Below, piece by piece: positions 26,143-33,622 of a DNA stretch of 58,655 bases. Each line of letters starts with the position of its first letter. The stretch's first letter is position 1. The DNA comes from JALOAD01 sp023228995 [NCBI: Candidatus Muiribacterium halophilum] (GTDB taxonomy: Bacteria > Muiribacteriota > Muiribacteriia > Muiribacteriales): contig JALOAD010000018.1 of NCBI GenBank assembly GCA_023228995.1, positions 1 through 58,655 on the forward strand, given 5' to 3'. The notes beneath the pieces are model-generated. The model saw only the letters and a list, made by a program, of their open reading frames with translations. It ran no database searches and was not told the origin of the DNA. The translations under genes were made by a program, and so were the position numbers.

Positions 26143-26666
26143 ATTTATTACTTAATGGTTTAATAACTGGTATTGTATTTGGAATTTTCATGCAAAAAGC
26201 AAAAGTATTAAGATATAATAAGCAAATCGCTGCATTAAGATATAAAGATATGACTATTTTTAAATTTATGCTATCCGCAATTATCACAGCAATGATTGGA
26301 TTTTATATTTTAAATGATATGGAAATGATAAAATTAAGCATTAAAGGTACTTTACTTGGTGCTAATATTGTTGGCGGATTAATATTTGGTATTGGTTGGG
26401 GTATACTTGGATATTGTCCAGGAACTGCGGCTGGTGCATTAGGTGAAGGTAGATTTGATGCTCTTTCTGGAATTATAGGATTTTTTACCGGAGGAATTAT
26501 TTATGCTGAAATCTATCCTTTTATTCAAAATAATTTTTTAAAAATAGGAAATTATGGAAAAATAACTTTAGCAGACCTAACAGGAGTTAATCATTGGATT
26601 GTCATTGTTATTGTCTGTGGTTTATTTATTTGTGCTATGAGACATTTTGAGAAAAAAGGGCTTTAA
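26139..26666 (+). CDS. YeeE/YedE-family membrane protein, second half
   Basis: The protein has 175 residues, five predicted helices, and the second signature GILGYCPGTAAGALGEGRFDALSG with its conserved Cys. It should pair with the product of the gene before it to form a complete thiosulfate-type channel. Its 3' end overlaps tail-to-tail with the hemerythrin-hydrolase gene on the other strand by 32 bp, so there is no room for a separate terminator. Confidence 0.83.
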   Translation: MNLLLNGLITGIVFGIFMQKAKVLRYNKQIAALRYKDMTIFKFMLSAIITAMIGFYILNDMEMIKLSIKGTLLGANIVGGLIFGIGWGILGYCPGTAAGALGEGRFDALSGIIGFFTGGIIYAEIYPFIQNNFLKIGNYGKITLADLTGVNHWIVIVIVCGLFICAMRHFEKKGL

Positions 26667-27798
26667 CAAAATTTTCAAAATTTAATAAAAACTTCTGAGG
26701 GCTTTTTAAAAATAAAGGGTCCTCAGAATAATTTTCAAATATAATCCTAGAATTAGGTATTTTTTCAGAAAACTCTAAAAAATTTAAAAACTTTTCAGAA
26801 TTAAAATCTTTCATTGAATAAAAAGTATTTACAGGACATTTTATATTTGATTGCTTATGAGGAAAAATATTTTTTTTACCATCTTTAAGATTACAAAATA
26901 TTTTACTATCATTATTTATAACTTCTTCCCAATCGTCACCATGCATTCTTGAATAAAAAAAAGACTCAGAAGATTTTTTAGATTTTTCTCTATTTCTCAT
27001 TAAAATTTTTAAATCTTCTTTTTCAAAAATCGGTTTTTCTGGATTATATAAAACAATACCTTTTACTAATTCAGGATATTTTAAAGCAGTATTCAAAGCT
27101 GTATAACATCCAAAATTATAAGAAAAAATTATAATATCATTTAATTTATGTTTAAGACATATTTTATTAATAATTTCAGAATTTTGTTGCCAGAAATCAC
27201 CCTCAATCTTGTTATTTCTAAGTGAATTTCCACAACCTAGAAGATCAAAAGTAACAACTTTAAATTTTTTTTGATAAAAATGCAGTATATCTGAAAAATA
27301 ATTTGAACTATGAATATTATCATGAATAAAAAACACAATATTTCCCTCACCAGAAATATTGTAATTTATACCATTTATATTATCTTCTAAATTAGTTTCA
27401 GATGCTTTTTTTATAAATTCTCTTGCTTTACAGTCTTCATTTATAATATGATTATTTATCCAATCTTTAAGAAAATCCAAAATATCCATATTTAATCTGA
27501 TTTTTTTTGCTTGAAAGTCTTTTATAAGATTTATTACCTTTTTTTTAAAATCAAGATGTTCTTTTTTTTGTCTATCAAGAGAAGGATATTTAATTTCTTC
27601 AAAATATTTTTCTTCAGTATCAAAATGAAGAGTTGCATAATCAGCAAGCTTTTTAAGATATTCTTTTATTTTATTATTTCCCTCACCTTTTTTAGTTTCA
27701 ACAAGCAAAGCATTATATATATTAATAAGTTCCATGTGTTGAAGGTCAATTTTATTATTACCGATTATAAAATCTTTCGTCCATTCAATAACTGACAT
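26635..27798 (-). CDS. bacteriohemerythrin fused to a degenerate alpha/beta-hydrolase
   Basis: The protein has 387 residues. Residues 1-135 are a bacteriohemerythrin domain: IEWTKDF...NNKIDLQH, HFDTEEKYF, KEHLDFKK and NNHIINED supply the His/Glu/Asp ligands of the di-iron site. Residues about 140-387 look like an alpha/beta hydrolase: FFIHDN oxyanion strand, VTFDLLGCGNS, then a nucleophile elbow reading FSYNFGCYTAL, where the expected Ser of GxSxG is Asn. The usual C-terminal GH..P.. His is also absent (YSEDPLFL). The hydrolase part is therefore probably not catalytic; an O2/NO-sensing or scaffold role is possible. GGAG SD; cytoplasmic. Confidence 0.8.
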   Translation of the reverse strand: MSVIEWTKDFIIGNNKIDLQHMELINIYNALLVETKKGEGNNKIKEYLKKLADYATLHFDTEEKYFEEIKYPSLDRQKKEHLDFKKKVINLIKDFQAKKIRLNMDILDFLKDWINNHIINEDCKAREFIKKASETNLEDNINGINYNISGEGNIVFFIHDNIHSSNYFSDILHFYQKKFKVVTFDLLGCGNSLRNNKIEGDFWQQNSEIINKICLKHKLNDIIIFSYNFGCYTALNTALKYPELVKGIVLYNPEKPIFEKEDLKILMRNREKSKKSSESFFYSRMHGDDWEEVINNDSKIFCNLKDGKKNIFPHKQSNIKCPVNTFYSMKDFNSEKFLNFLEFSEKIPNSRIIFENYSEDPLFLKSPQKFLLNFENFVKALFSQNVS

Positions 27799-27946
27799 TT
27801 AAAACTCCAAAAAAAGTTATATTTTATTAACAAATTAAATATTATAAAATATAACTTTAAAAAGCAAGATAAGCAAATTGTTATAAAAAGGTTAATTTGG
27901 TTAAATAGAGTTAGTAGGGTTTGTTGGGTTTGTTAATGACAGGATA

Positions 27947-28133
27947 TTGCCTTCAGCAAGATATCTGCTTTTAGCAGAGATATTTGGCTTATCATTTTAT
28001 GATAAACCAAAGTTTTTGAGCTTTGCTCAAGTTTTAAACCTAGTTTTACTCGTAAAACTACATCGTGAGCATAACGAACTATCTTGTTGAAAACTTGCAT
28101 TTTAGGTTTCAACATCATCGTGCATTCATGCAC
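27947..28133 (+). repeat. dense array of eight tight-loop hairpins (array C)
   Basis: Consecutive hairpins: TTGC/GCAA (27947-27959), TCTGCT-TTT-AGCAGA (27964-27978), TTATCAT-TTT-ATGATAA (27989-28005), TTGAGC-TTT-GCTCAA (28016-28030), TAGTTTTAC-TC-GTAAAACTA (28041-28060), TCGT/ACGA (28063-28077), GTTGAAA/TTTCAAC (28086-28113), GTGCAT-TC-ATGCAC (28120-28133). Stem sequences all differ while loops stay two to five bases in most. Here the GCTWAYTA linker is not evident. The array follows the stop codon of hflX. An 80-codon frame across it (27933-28175, minus) is not protein-like. Confidence 0.7.
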
Positions 28134-28155
28134 CAACCCTTTAACCCTCAACTCT

Positions 28156-29223
28156 TTAACTTTTTTCTGTTCCAATTGCTTCTTTTATTTTATTTCTTAA
28201 TACATCAATATTTATATTTTCTTTTGCAGATACATAAGGAAATTCTCTATTATCAACCAAATCAGCCTTATTTCTAATAATTATCTTCTTTTTATCAGAA
28301 CAATCAAGTTTTTCAAGCGTATTATTTATTATTTTAAGCTGTAAATCAGCTTGTTCCTGATCAGAAGATAAAACAACTATTAAAAGATCAGAAAACTTTA
28401 TTTCTTCAATTGTAGCTAAAAAAGCTTCAAACAATTTATCTGGTAGTTGAGAAATAAAACCAACCGAATCACTTATAAGAGCGTATTTACCATATTCTAA
28501 AAACAATTTTTTAGTCTGAGGTTCTAATGTTGCAAAATACTTATTCTCAACTTTTCCAGCATCTTTTTTTAAAAGAGAATTCAAAATACTTGTTTTCCCA
28601 ACATTAGTATAACCAACCAAACTTATCATAGGAAATTTAGAAGATAATCTATTTTTTCTTCTTTGTTCTCTTGCTTTAAAATCTTTATCAATTTTTTCTT
28701 TTAATACCTTAACTCGTTTTGTCATATATCTTTTATCTAATTCTTTTTTTTGCTCTCCAAGACCTCTTGTTCCAATACCGCCACCAGTTTTGGAAAGTGC
28801 TTTACTACTACCAGTTATTCTTGTAAGTTCATATTGAAACTGGGCAAGTTCAACCTTATATTTACCAAGATTTGTTTTTGCATTCGCATTAAATATCATA
28901 AAAATAAGTTCTGCTCTATCTACTATTTCTATTCCACTCGGGAAAATATCAATAAGATTTTTATACTGTAAAGGAGAAAGTTCTTCCATTGCAATGACAT
29001 AGCTAACATTATCTTCTATAATTCTTTCTTTTATTTCTTGTATTTTACCACTATTAAGATAAGTTTTTGGACTAGGTGACATTCCGCTCTGCTCAAATAT
29101 TTCAACAATTTCCAAATCAACACTATATGCTAATTCTTTCATTTCATCAACAAAACTGTCAAATTTTTCTCTTGATTCTTTTATCATTCTAAAAGTCAAC
29201 ATATAAGCTTTCTGATTTTTCAT
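28156..29223 (-). CDS. hflX: GTPase HflX
   Basis: The protein has 355 residues. The N-terminal HflX domain contains the glycine-rich segment GGGIGTRGLGEQKKELDKR and a coiled region. The GTPase domain shows the P-loop GYTNVGKTS, the switch region FATLEP, the DSVGFISQLP G3 segment, and the NKADL G4 motif. HflX binds the 50S ribosomal subunit and splits or rescues stalled ribosomes under stress. GAGG SD before the ATG. The C-terminal region after G4 is short. It probably stands alone under the promoter at 29264. Confidence 0.92.
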   Translation of the reverse strand: MKNQKAYMLTFRMIKESREKFDSFVDEMKELAYSVDLEIVEIFEQSGMSPSPKTYLNSGKIQEIKERIIEDNVSYVIAMEELSPLQYKNLIDIFPSGIEIVDRAELIFMIFNANAKTNLGKYKVELAQFQYELTRITGSSKALSKTGGGIGTRGLGEQKKELDKRYMTKRVKVLKEKIDKDFKAREQRRKNRLSSKFPMISLVGYTNVGKTSILNSLLKKDAGKVENKYFATLEPQTKKLFLEYGKYALISDSVGFISQLPDKLFEAFLATIEEIKFSDLLIVVLSSDQEQADLQLKIINNTLEKLDCSDKKKIIIRNKADLVDNREFPYVSAKENINIDVLRNKIKEAIGTEKS

Positions 29224-29263
29224 TATAAAACCTCAACTTTTTTTACAATAATGTACTAATAAA

Positions 29264-29291
29264 AATATATATTAAAATACATAATATTCAA
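29264..29291 (-). promoter_or_regulatory. possible promoter of hflX
   Basis: On the minus strand TTGAAT (29286-29291), a 16-bp spacer and TATATT (29264-29269) precede the hflX ATG at 29223. In such AT-rich DNA this match is only suggestive. Confidence 0.35.
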
Positions 29292-29319
29292 TTGAATTTA
29301 AAAAAAGGGATCTTTAAGT

Positions 29320-30027
29320 TTAATGATGTTTTGCAAGTTCTGATACCTTGAAACAGATAAAAGCAACTGGTCCATAAAATGCATACAACAAACCCAATAA
29401 TGCAAAGAATTCAACATGATATCTTGTTACTAAACCTAATGTCATTATGCTTAATACAATTATTTTAAGAGTAATAGGAGACTGTTTTTTCTTTTTACCT
29501 GAAAAATACGGAAGATTAGATACCATTAAAAAAGATACCCATATTGCAATAAAAATTAAAAAATGAGTTTTAAATTGAAATCCATATTTATAGCAAAAAA
29601 GTATATAACTTGAAATTATACCTGCTGCTCCCGGTATAGGCATTCCTTGAAAATTACCAGATTTATTGTCAGACACATTAAATCTTGCAAGTCTTAATGC
29701 TCCACATAATACAACTAAAAAAGAAATAGGAAGTGCTATATTTTGACTTATATTAGCAACATTAACCATTATATTATAAATAAGAAAAGATGGAGCCATA
29801 CCAAAAGACATAGTATCTGCAAGAGAATCATATTCTTCACCAAATTTTGATACTTTGCGTGTAAGTCTCGCAACTTTACCATCAAGTGCATCCATGAATA
29901 TTGCAAGTATTATAAGCCATGCAGCTCTCTTATAATAACCTTGAGAAGTATATATAAGTGAAGTAAACCCTGAGAATACACTTATTGAAGTTATAAGACT
30001 TGGTAATATGTAAAATAATTTTTTCAT
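29320..30027 (-). CDS. pssA: CDP-diacylglycerol-serine O-phosphatidyltransferase
   Basis: The protein has 235 residues with about seven membrane helices. The CDP-alcohol phosphotransferase motif is complete: MDALDGKVARLTRKVSKFGEEYDSLADTMSFG, i.e. DGxxAR-x8-GxxxDxxxD. It makes phosphatidylserine from CDP-diacylglycerol and serine in the inner membrane. It overlaps the preceding psd gene by four bases, and the two enzymes act in sequence to make phosphatidylethanolamine. Confidence 0.92.
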   Translation of the reverse strand: MKKLFYILPSLITSISVFSGFTSLIYTSQGYYKRAAWLIILAIFMDALDGKVARLTRKVSKFGEEYDSLADTMSFGMAPSFLIYNIMVNVANISQNIALPISFLVVLCGALRLARFNVSDNKSGNFQGMPIPGAAGIISSYILFCYKYGFQFKTHFLIFIAIWVSFLMVSNLPYFSGKKKKQSPITLKIIVLSIMTLGLVTRYHVEFFALLGLLYAFYGPVAFICFKVSELAKHH

Positions 30028-30698
30028 TTATTACTAATCTCCCCTAAAATACTATAACCAGCTTTTACTTTATCACCTATTTTAACATTTATTATAACAT
30101 TTTTGGGCATTGTAATGTCAAGTCTTGAACCAAATTGTATAAGACCAAGATAATCACCTTTTTTAATATTATCATTAACTTTTAAAAAACATTTTATCCT
30201 GCGTGCAATAAGACCAGCTATTTGAACTACAACAAGTTTAATATCACCATTAATATAAACTCTATTCTGTTCGTTTTTTAAAGAAGCTTCTTCAAAAGCA
30301 GCATTCATAAAAGAACCTTTAGAATATTCGATCTTTTCAACAATTCCTGAAATAGGATTTTTATTTATATGAACATTAAATACAGACATAAAAACACTAA
30401 CTATTGTTGATTCATTACCTGTATAATCATTATCAATTTTTTTGATTTGTACAATTTTACCATCAGCCGGTGAAATTACAAATTTACTATCTTCGGGAGT
30501 TTTTCTCTTTGGATTTCTAAAAAAAAGAAGTGAAAAAAAAGCCAAAAAACAAAATACAAACGATAATACTTTGTTTATATTACATATAATTATACTAGAA
30601 CATGGTAAATAAACAGACATACTAAGAAATATAGTTGATAATACAATGAAATAAATAAAAAATTTATAGCCTTCTTTTGCAATAATTCCTATACTCAT
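30024..30698 (-). CDS. psd: phosphatidylserine decarboxylase proenzyme (short form)
   Basis: The product has 224 residues from the ATG at 30698. I prefer it to the upstream TTG at 30734 because family members begin close to an IAKEGY segment and because the TTG lies inside a terminator stem. Two N-terminal helices are followed by SPADGKIVQI and VHINKNPISG, and by the self-cleavage site LIQFGSRLDI, where the pyruvoyl group forms at the Ser after Gly. It decarboxylates phosphatidylserine to phosphatidylethanolamine. It is coupled to pssA by a four-base overlap. The SD at this ATG is weak, so the start is not certain. Confidence 0.85.
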   Translation of the reverse strand: MSIGIIAKEGYKFFIYFIVLSTIFLSMSVYLPCSSIIICNINKVLSFVFCFLAFFSLLFFRNPKRKTPEDSKFVISPADGKIVQIKKIDNDYTGNESTIVSVFMSVFNVHINKNPISGIVEKIEYSKGSFMNAAFEEASLKNEQNRVYINGDIKLVVVQIAGLIARRIKCFLKVNDNIKKGDYLGLIQFGSRLDITMPKNVIINVKIGDKVKAGYSILGEISNK

Positions 30699-30727
30699 AA
30701 GTTCTATCTTAAAAAAATAAATAAAAA

Positions 30728-30767
30728 AAGGCAAGATATTCCTTGGTGCCCGGTATAATCTCGCCTT
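30728..30767 (-). terminator. bidirectional-looking intrinsic terminator between the 42-aa gene and psd
   Basis: On the minus strand AAGGCGAGAT and ATCTTGCCTT form a 10-bp stem (one G-U) followed by a T-rich run; on the plus strand a run of T also follows (30769-30775). It starts 10 bases past the small gene's stop codon and ends only about 30 bp before the psd ATG, so it may act as a partial terminator or attenuator for pssA/psd. Confidence 0.65.
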
Positions 30768-30777
30768 GTTTTTTTAT

Positions 30778-30906
30778 TTAATCTCTTTTTCCACTTCTGT
30801 GATATTTTGTCCAAGTATCTCTTAAAACATTATCAACATTTTCAGGTGTAATATCAACATTAAATTTCTTCCCAATTTCTGCAAGTTTTTCTCGATAATC
30901 TTTCAT
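30778..30906 (-). CDS. small 42-residue protein of unknown function
   Basis: The ATG at 30906 has a perfect AGGAGGT Shine-Dalgarno six bases upstream, and the frame ends in TAA at 30778. The product is charged and probably helical, with the C-terminal segment VLRDTWTKYHRSGKRD and no signal or membrane segment. It lies 23 bp after the stop of the exported helical protein gene and 10 bases before a terminator, so it closes that operon. The strong SD and fit between neighbours make it very likely real. I do not recognise the family. Confidence 0.72.
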   Translation of the reverse strand: MKDYREKLAEIGKKFNVDITPENVDNVLRDTWTKYHRSGKRD

Positions 30907-30929
30907 ATTATAAACCTCCTAAATTTAAG

Positions 30930-31637
30930 TTACAAAGTTTTATCGGAAGGTTCTGAAAGATAATTTAACCTGTTTTGAAGTTCATTCATAAGATATTTTA
31001 GTTTCAAATCCCTAATTTCATTTGAAATTACAAAATTTTGTTTAAATATATTTAAATTGTTTTTTGCTATAGCTGTGTTTTCTACTTTTCTCTCCTCCAT
31101 ATTTTCAGCAAGAAAAGTATATATTCTAGCAAGACCAAGGTATGCCGGCATATAAGCACTACCTTCAACCTCAGATTTTTTAATTGAAAGTTTAAAAAGT
31201 TCTATAGATTTTTCATATTGACCATTTAAATACATAAACCAACCTAATCTATAATCAGATTCAAAAGAAGGACCTTGCTCAAAAACAGATTTTATTTCAT
31301 CTGTATCTGACAAACCCGCTTCTTCTTTTGCAGAAAAGAAATATTCAATATTTGAATTATCAGATTTATATCTTGAAGCTTCAAAAACAGCTTTAACTGT
31401 CTCATATTTACCTTTTAAAGAAGTATAATTATGATATAATCTTTTAGCATATTCATCATTAGCTGAGTTTAATGATATATAAGATGCATAGTCTGAAAAA
31501 GCTTTTTCCATATTTTTTTTAGCTTCATTTACCTGCAATTCATCAATAGAAATAGCCGAAGAATATACAAAAACAAAACTTAAAACCAATAAAAAAATAA
31601 GTTTTTTCAATACCAAATATCCGATACCCGATTTCAT
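30930..31637 (-). CDS. exported TPR-like helical protein
   Basis: The protein has 235 residues with a clear signal peptide (KKLIFLLVLSFVFVYSSA). The remainder is helical with TPR-like segments (GWFMYLNGQYEKSIELFKLSIKKSE... YLGLARIYTFLAENM). The ATG at 31637 adds nine residues before the signal; a TTG at 31610 would begin directly with MKKLIF and may be the true start, as the extension resembles the flanking intergenic repeat DNA. It lies upstream of the 42-aa gene in one operon. It is probably periplasmic and involved in protein contacts; no specific function is evident. Confidence 0.65.
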   Translation of the reverse strand: MKSGIGYLVLKKLIFLLVLSFVFVYSSAISIDELQVNEAKKNMEKAFSDYASYISLNSANDEYAKRLYHNYTSLKGKYETVKAVFEASRYKSDNSNIEYFFSAKEEAGLSDTDEIKSVFEQGPSFESDYRLGWFMYLNGQYEKSIELFKLSIKKSEVEGSAYMPAYLGLARIYTFLAENMEERKVENTAIAKNNLNIFKQNFVISNEIRDLKLKYLMNELQNRLNYLSEPSDKTL

Positions 31638-31639
31638 CC

Positions 31640-32030
31640 TGTCTTCACCCCAAAGTAAATGTGACTACAATTTATTCTGCGAAAAATTGTTTGTAACAAG
31701 AGTCTTCGACTCTCCGGTAACAATATGCTCTTTTTTTGTCACTTTGTCACGAAGTGACATGTCACGCTACATCTGTCATAGCTTTATTCTCTTTCCCAGT
31801 TTCATCCCTGTTTTATCCCTTCACGCTCTCGCTCTTAACCCTCAACTCTTTAACTGCCTTAAAACAGATCCCGGCTCAGAAGCATACTAGGATGACAAAG
31901 TTTTGCCGTATCCCTATTCCTATTCCCTGTTTCATCCCAGTTTCACCCTGGTTTTCCCGTCTTTCCCATTTCACCATTGCTTCTCTAATTCTTCATTATT
32001 AATTCTTAATTATCAAACATAGTTTGATAT
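31640..32030. repeat. mosaic intergenic region with hairpins and dispersed repeats (array D)
   Basis: No gene is seen in these 390 bp. It holds AGAGTC-TTC-GACTCT (31699-31713) flanked by GTAAC on both sides, TGTCAC-GAA-GTGACA (31745-31759), the TTAACCCTCAACTCTTTAAC repeat (about 31837-31856; also at 28141), a minus-strand copy of the GTCATCCCGG palindrome (31863-31898, partly decayed), and ATCAAAC-ATA-GTTTGAT (about 32013-32029) next to the stop codon of the gene at 32031. The segment 31738-31786 is a diverged inverted copy of 55422-55472. Confidence 0.6.
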
Positions 32031-32456
32031 CTAATCCTCTCTACTCATTAATATTATTACATTAAACTTATCTAAAAAACCTGATTTTTTGTTTTCTTTA
32101 AGTATTTTTGAAGCATCAGTATTTTTTAAAACTAAATTTGAAGCAGTTTTTCCCACAACACCCTTAGCTTTAATAATTAGAGGATTTTTTCCAAGTCTAT
32201 CTTTAAGATGTTTTTTAGCATTTTCAAGTGTATCAATATAAGCAACAACACCTTTTTCAAGTGCTTCTTCAAGAGCTTTTTCATTTAATACAGTACCATA
32301 AACCTCAAGTCCAGACTCATTAAGTATTTTTGGGCTCATAGATCTTGTAAGTGAAATATCTCTAGCATCAATAACCAAGGATGAATACATATCTTCTTTT
32401 GCATAAATGCTCAAAACAACTGCAAAAACAATTAGTATAGTTATAATTCTTTTCAT
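32031..32456 (-). CDS. small exported protein resembling the LPP20-type C-terminal domain
   Basis: The protein has 141 residues with a signal peptide (MKRIITILIVFAVVLSIYA). The mature part begins SSLVIDARDISLTRSMSPKI and continues with ESGLEVYGTV, a stretch I recognise as the 'LVIDARGL...P.MSPKI...G.EVYG' pattern of LPP20/flagellar-associated periplasmic proteins. Here it stands alone without the usual N-terminal domain. SD AGGAG precedes the ATG. It follows the TPR gene by 20 bp, so both are in one operon. The family assignment is by memory of the motif and moderately sure. Confidence 0.6.
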   Translation of the reverse strand: MKRIITILIVFAVVLSIYAKEDMYSSLVIDARDISLTRSMSPKILNESGLEVYGTVLNEKALEEALEKGVVAYIDTLENAKKHLKDRLGKNPLIIKAKGVVGKTASNLVLKNTDASKILKENKKSGFLDKFNVIILMSRED

Positions 32457-32476
32457 ATTTTCTCCTGTTTTAAAAT

Positions 32477-32998
32477 CTAAATTTTTATCTGATTTATCAT
32501 GTCAGATGCAAGCATTCCTATCTTAGAATTCTTTCCTGCATATTTAGCAGCAAGTTCAAATTCTTTAAAAGCTTCTGAAAGATTCTGCTTTTTACCCAAA
32601 GCCATTGCAAGAATATAATGAGATTCTGCATTTGTAGAATCAATGCTTAAAGCTTTTCTTGCCTCGTTTATAGCCTGATCAAAATTTAATTTATTCAAAG
32701 CGCTTTTTGCAAGTGTTGTAAATGTCAAAGCAGCATCTTTTGATATATCATCAAGATATAATATCTCAATATTATTTTTATTTACAAGTATAAACTGTTT
32801 TTTTTCTTCATTTCCATTATTGCTGTTAGTCATAACAACATCTGTCATTGCAAGATACATCTTATCTGTTTCAGAATTTAAAATATCAGATAATCTTGAA
32901 TCTTCAAAAAGATAAACTTCACCAGAAATCATATAATCTTTAGTATGAATTATAATTCTTAACTTATCTTTTTTTGCAAGTCTTGCCGGTCCTGCCAT
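32477..32998 (-). CDS. cytoplasmic protein with small N-terminal beta domain and C-terminal TPR
   Basis: The protein has 173 residues and no signal. Residues 12-80 (IIIHTKDYMISGEVYLFEDSRLSDILNS ... FILVNKNNIEILYLDD) match a small beta-rich domain seen in candidate-phylum proteins (DUF6812-like, assignment by memory). Residues 85-170 are TPR-like helices (ALNKLNFDQAINEARKALSID... SHYILAMALGKKQN). AGGGAGG SD. It lies just after the vor operon terminator, so it needs read-through or its own promoter. It may be an assembly or regulatory protein; function unknown. Confidence 0.62.
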   Translation of the reverse strand: MAGPARLAKKDKLRIIIHTKDYMISGEVYLFEDSRLSDILNSETDKMYLAMTDVVMTNSNNGNEEKKQFILVNKNNIEILYLDDISKDAALTFTTLAKSALNKLNFDQAINEARKALSIDSTNAESHYILAMALGKKQNLSEAFKEFELAAKYAGKNSKIGMLASDMINQIKI

Positions 32999-33020
32999 AA
33001 CCCCTCCCTATTTTGGTTTA

Positions 33021-33056
33021 TTATAAAAAAATCGACCGCATAAAATAACGGCCGAT
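33021..33056 (-). terminator. intrinsic terminator of the vor operon
   Basis: On the minus strand ATCGGCCG (33056-33049) pairs with CGGTCGAT (33038-33031; one G-U) around a 10-base loop, followed by TTTTTTATAA. It lies 27 bp past the vorC stop and about 30 bp before the next ATG at 32998. Confidence 0.72.
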
Positions 33057-33082
33057 TAGTTAAAAATATTTTAATTTAAAAA

Positions 33083-33622
33083 TTAAGCAACAAGACTCAT
33101 TCCTTTTTCAAGTGCTTTCTGATTAAGAGGTAATTTATCATGATGTCTTTCAGGAAGCATTTTTTTAAGAGCCTGCATAATTGATTCGAGCTTTACAACC
33201 TTTGTTATTCCAAGATACACACCCAAAGCAATCATATTTGCAATTTTAGTATTGCCCATTTCTATAGCTATATTTGTTATATCAGCCGAAACTGCTTTTA
33301 TATCACTTCTTTTAGGTTCTACATCAATAAGAGATTTGTTATAAATCATTACACCATCTTTTTTTACTGAACTTTCAAATTTTTCCATTGATGGTCTGTT
33401 AAGAGCTATTAATGTATCAGGAGTACTTATTACAGGAGAACCAATCTTTTTAGAAGAAACAATAACATTACAGTTTGCAGTTCCTCCTCTCATTTCAGGT
33501 CCATAAGAAGGTATCCATGATACTTCTTTATTTTCAAGCATTCCTGCATAAGCAAGAACTTGTCCCATCAAAAGTACACCTTGTCCTCCGAATCCAGCTA
33601 TTATTACTTTTTCAGCTGCCAT
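33083..33622 (-). CDS. vorC: 2-oxoacid:ferredoxin oxidoreductase gamma subunit
   Basis: The protein has 179 residues of the pyruvate/ketoisovalerate oxidoreductase gamma family: KVIIAGFGGQGVLLMGQVLAYAGM at the N-terminus and SWIPSYGPEMRGGTANCNVIVS, the conserved gamma-subunit segment. It completes the four-subunit enzyme VorDBAC that oxidises a 2-oxoacid to its acyl-CoA, reducing ferredoxin. Its ATG overlaps the beta-subunit TAA by one base. The exact acid (2-oxoisovalerate versus 2-oxoglutarate) cannot be told from sequence; operon order matches Vor-type loci. Confidence 0.88.
   Translation of the reverse strand: MAAEKVIIAGFGGQGVLLMGQVLAYAGMLENKEVSWIPSYGPEMRGGTANCNVIVSSKKIGSPVISTPDTLIALNRPSMEKFESSVKKDGVMIYNKSLIDVEPKRSDIKAVSADITNIAIEMGNTKIANMIALGVYLGITKVVKLESIMQALKKMLPERHHDKLPLNQKALEKGMSLVA

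Noticed and set aside
27933-28175. 80-codon frame on the minus strand across the hairpin array
   Set aside because: It overlaps the end of hflX, is built wholly from the palindromes, and has no protein-like composition or SD.
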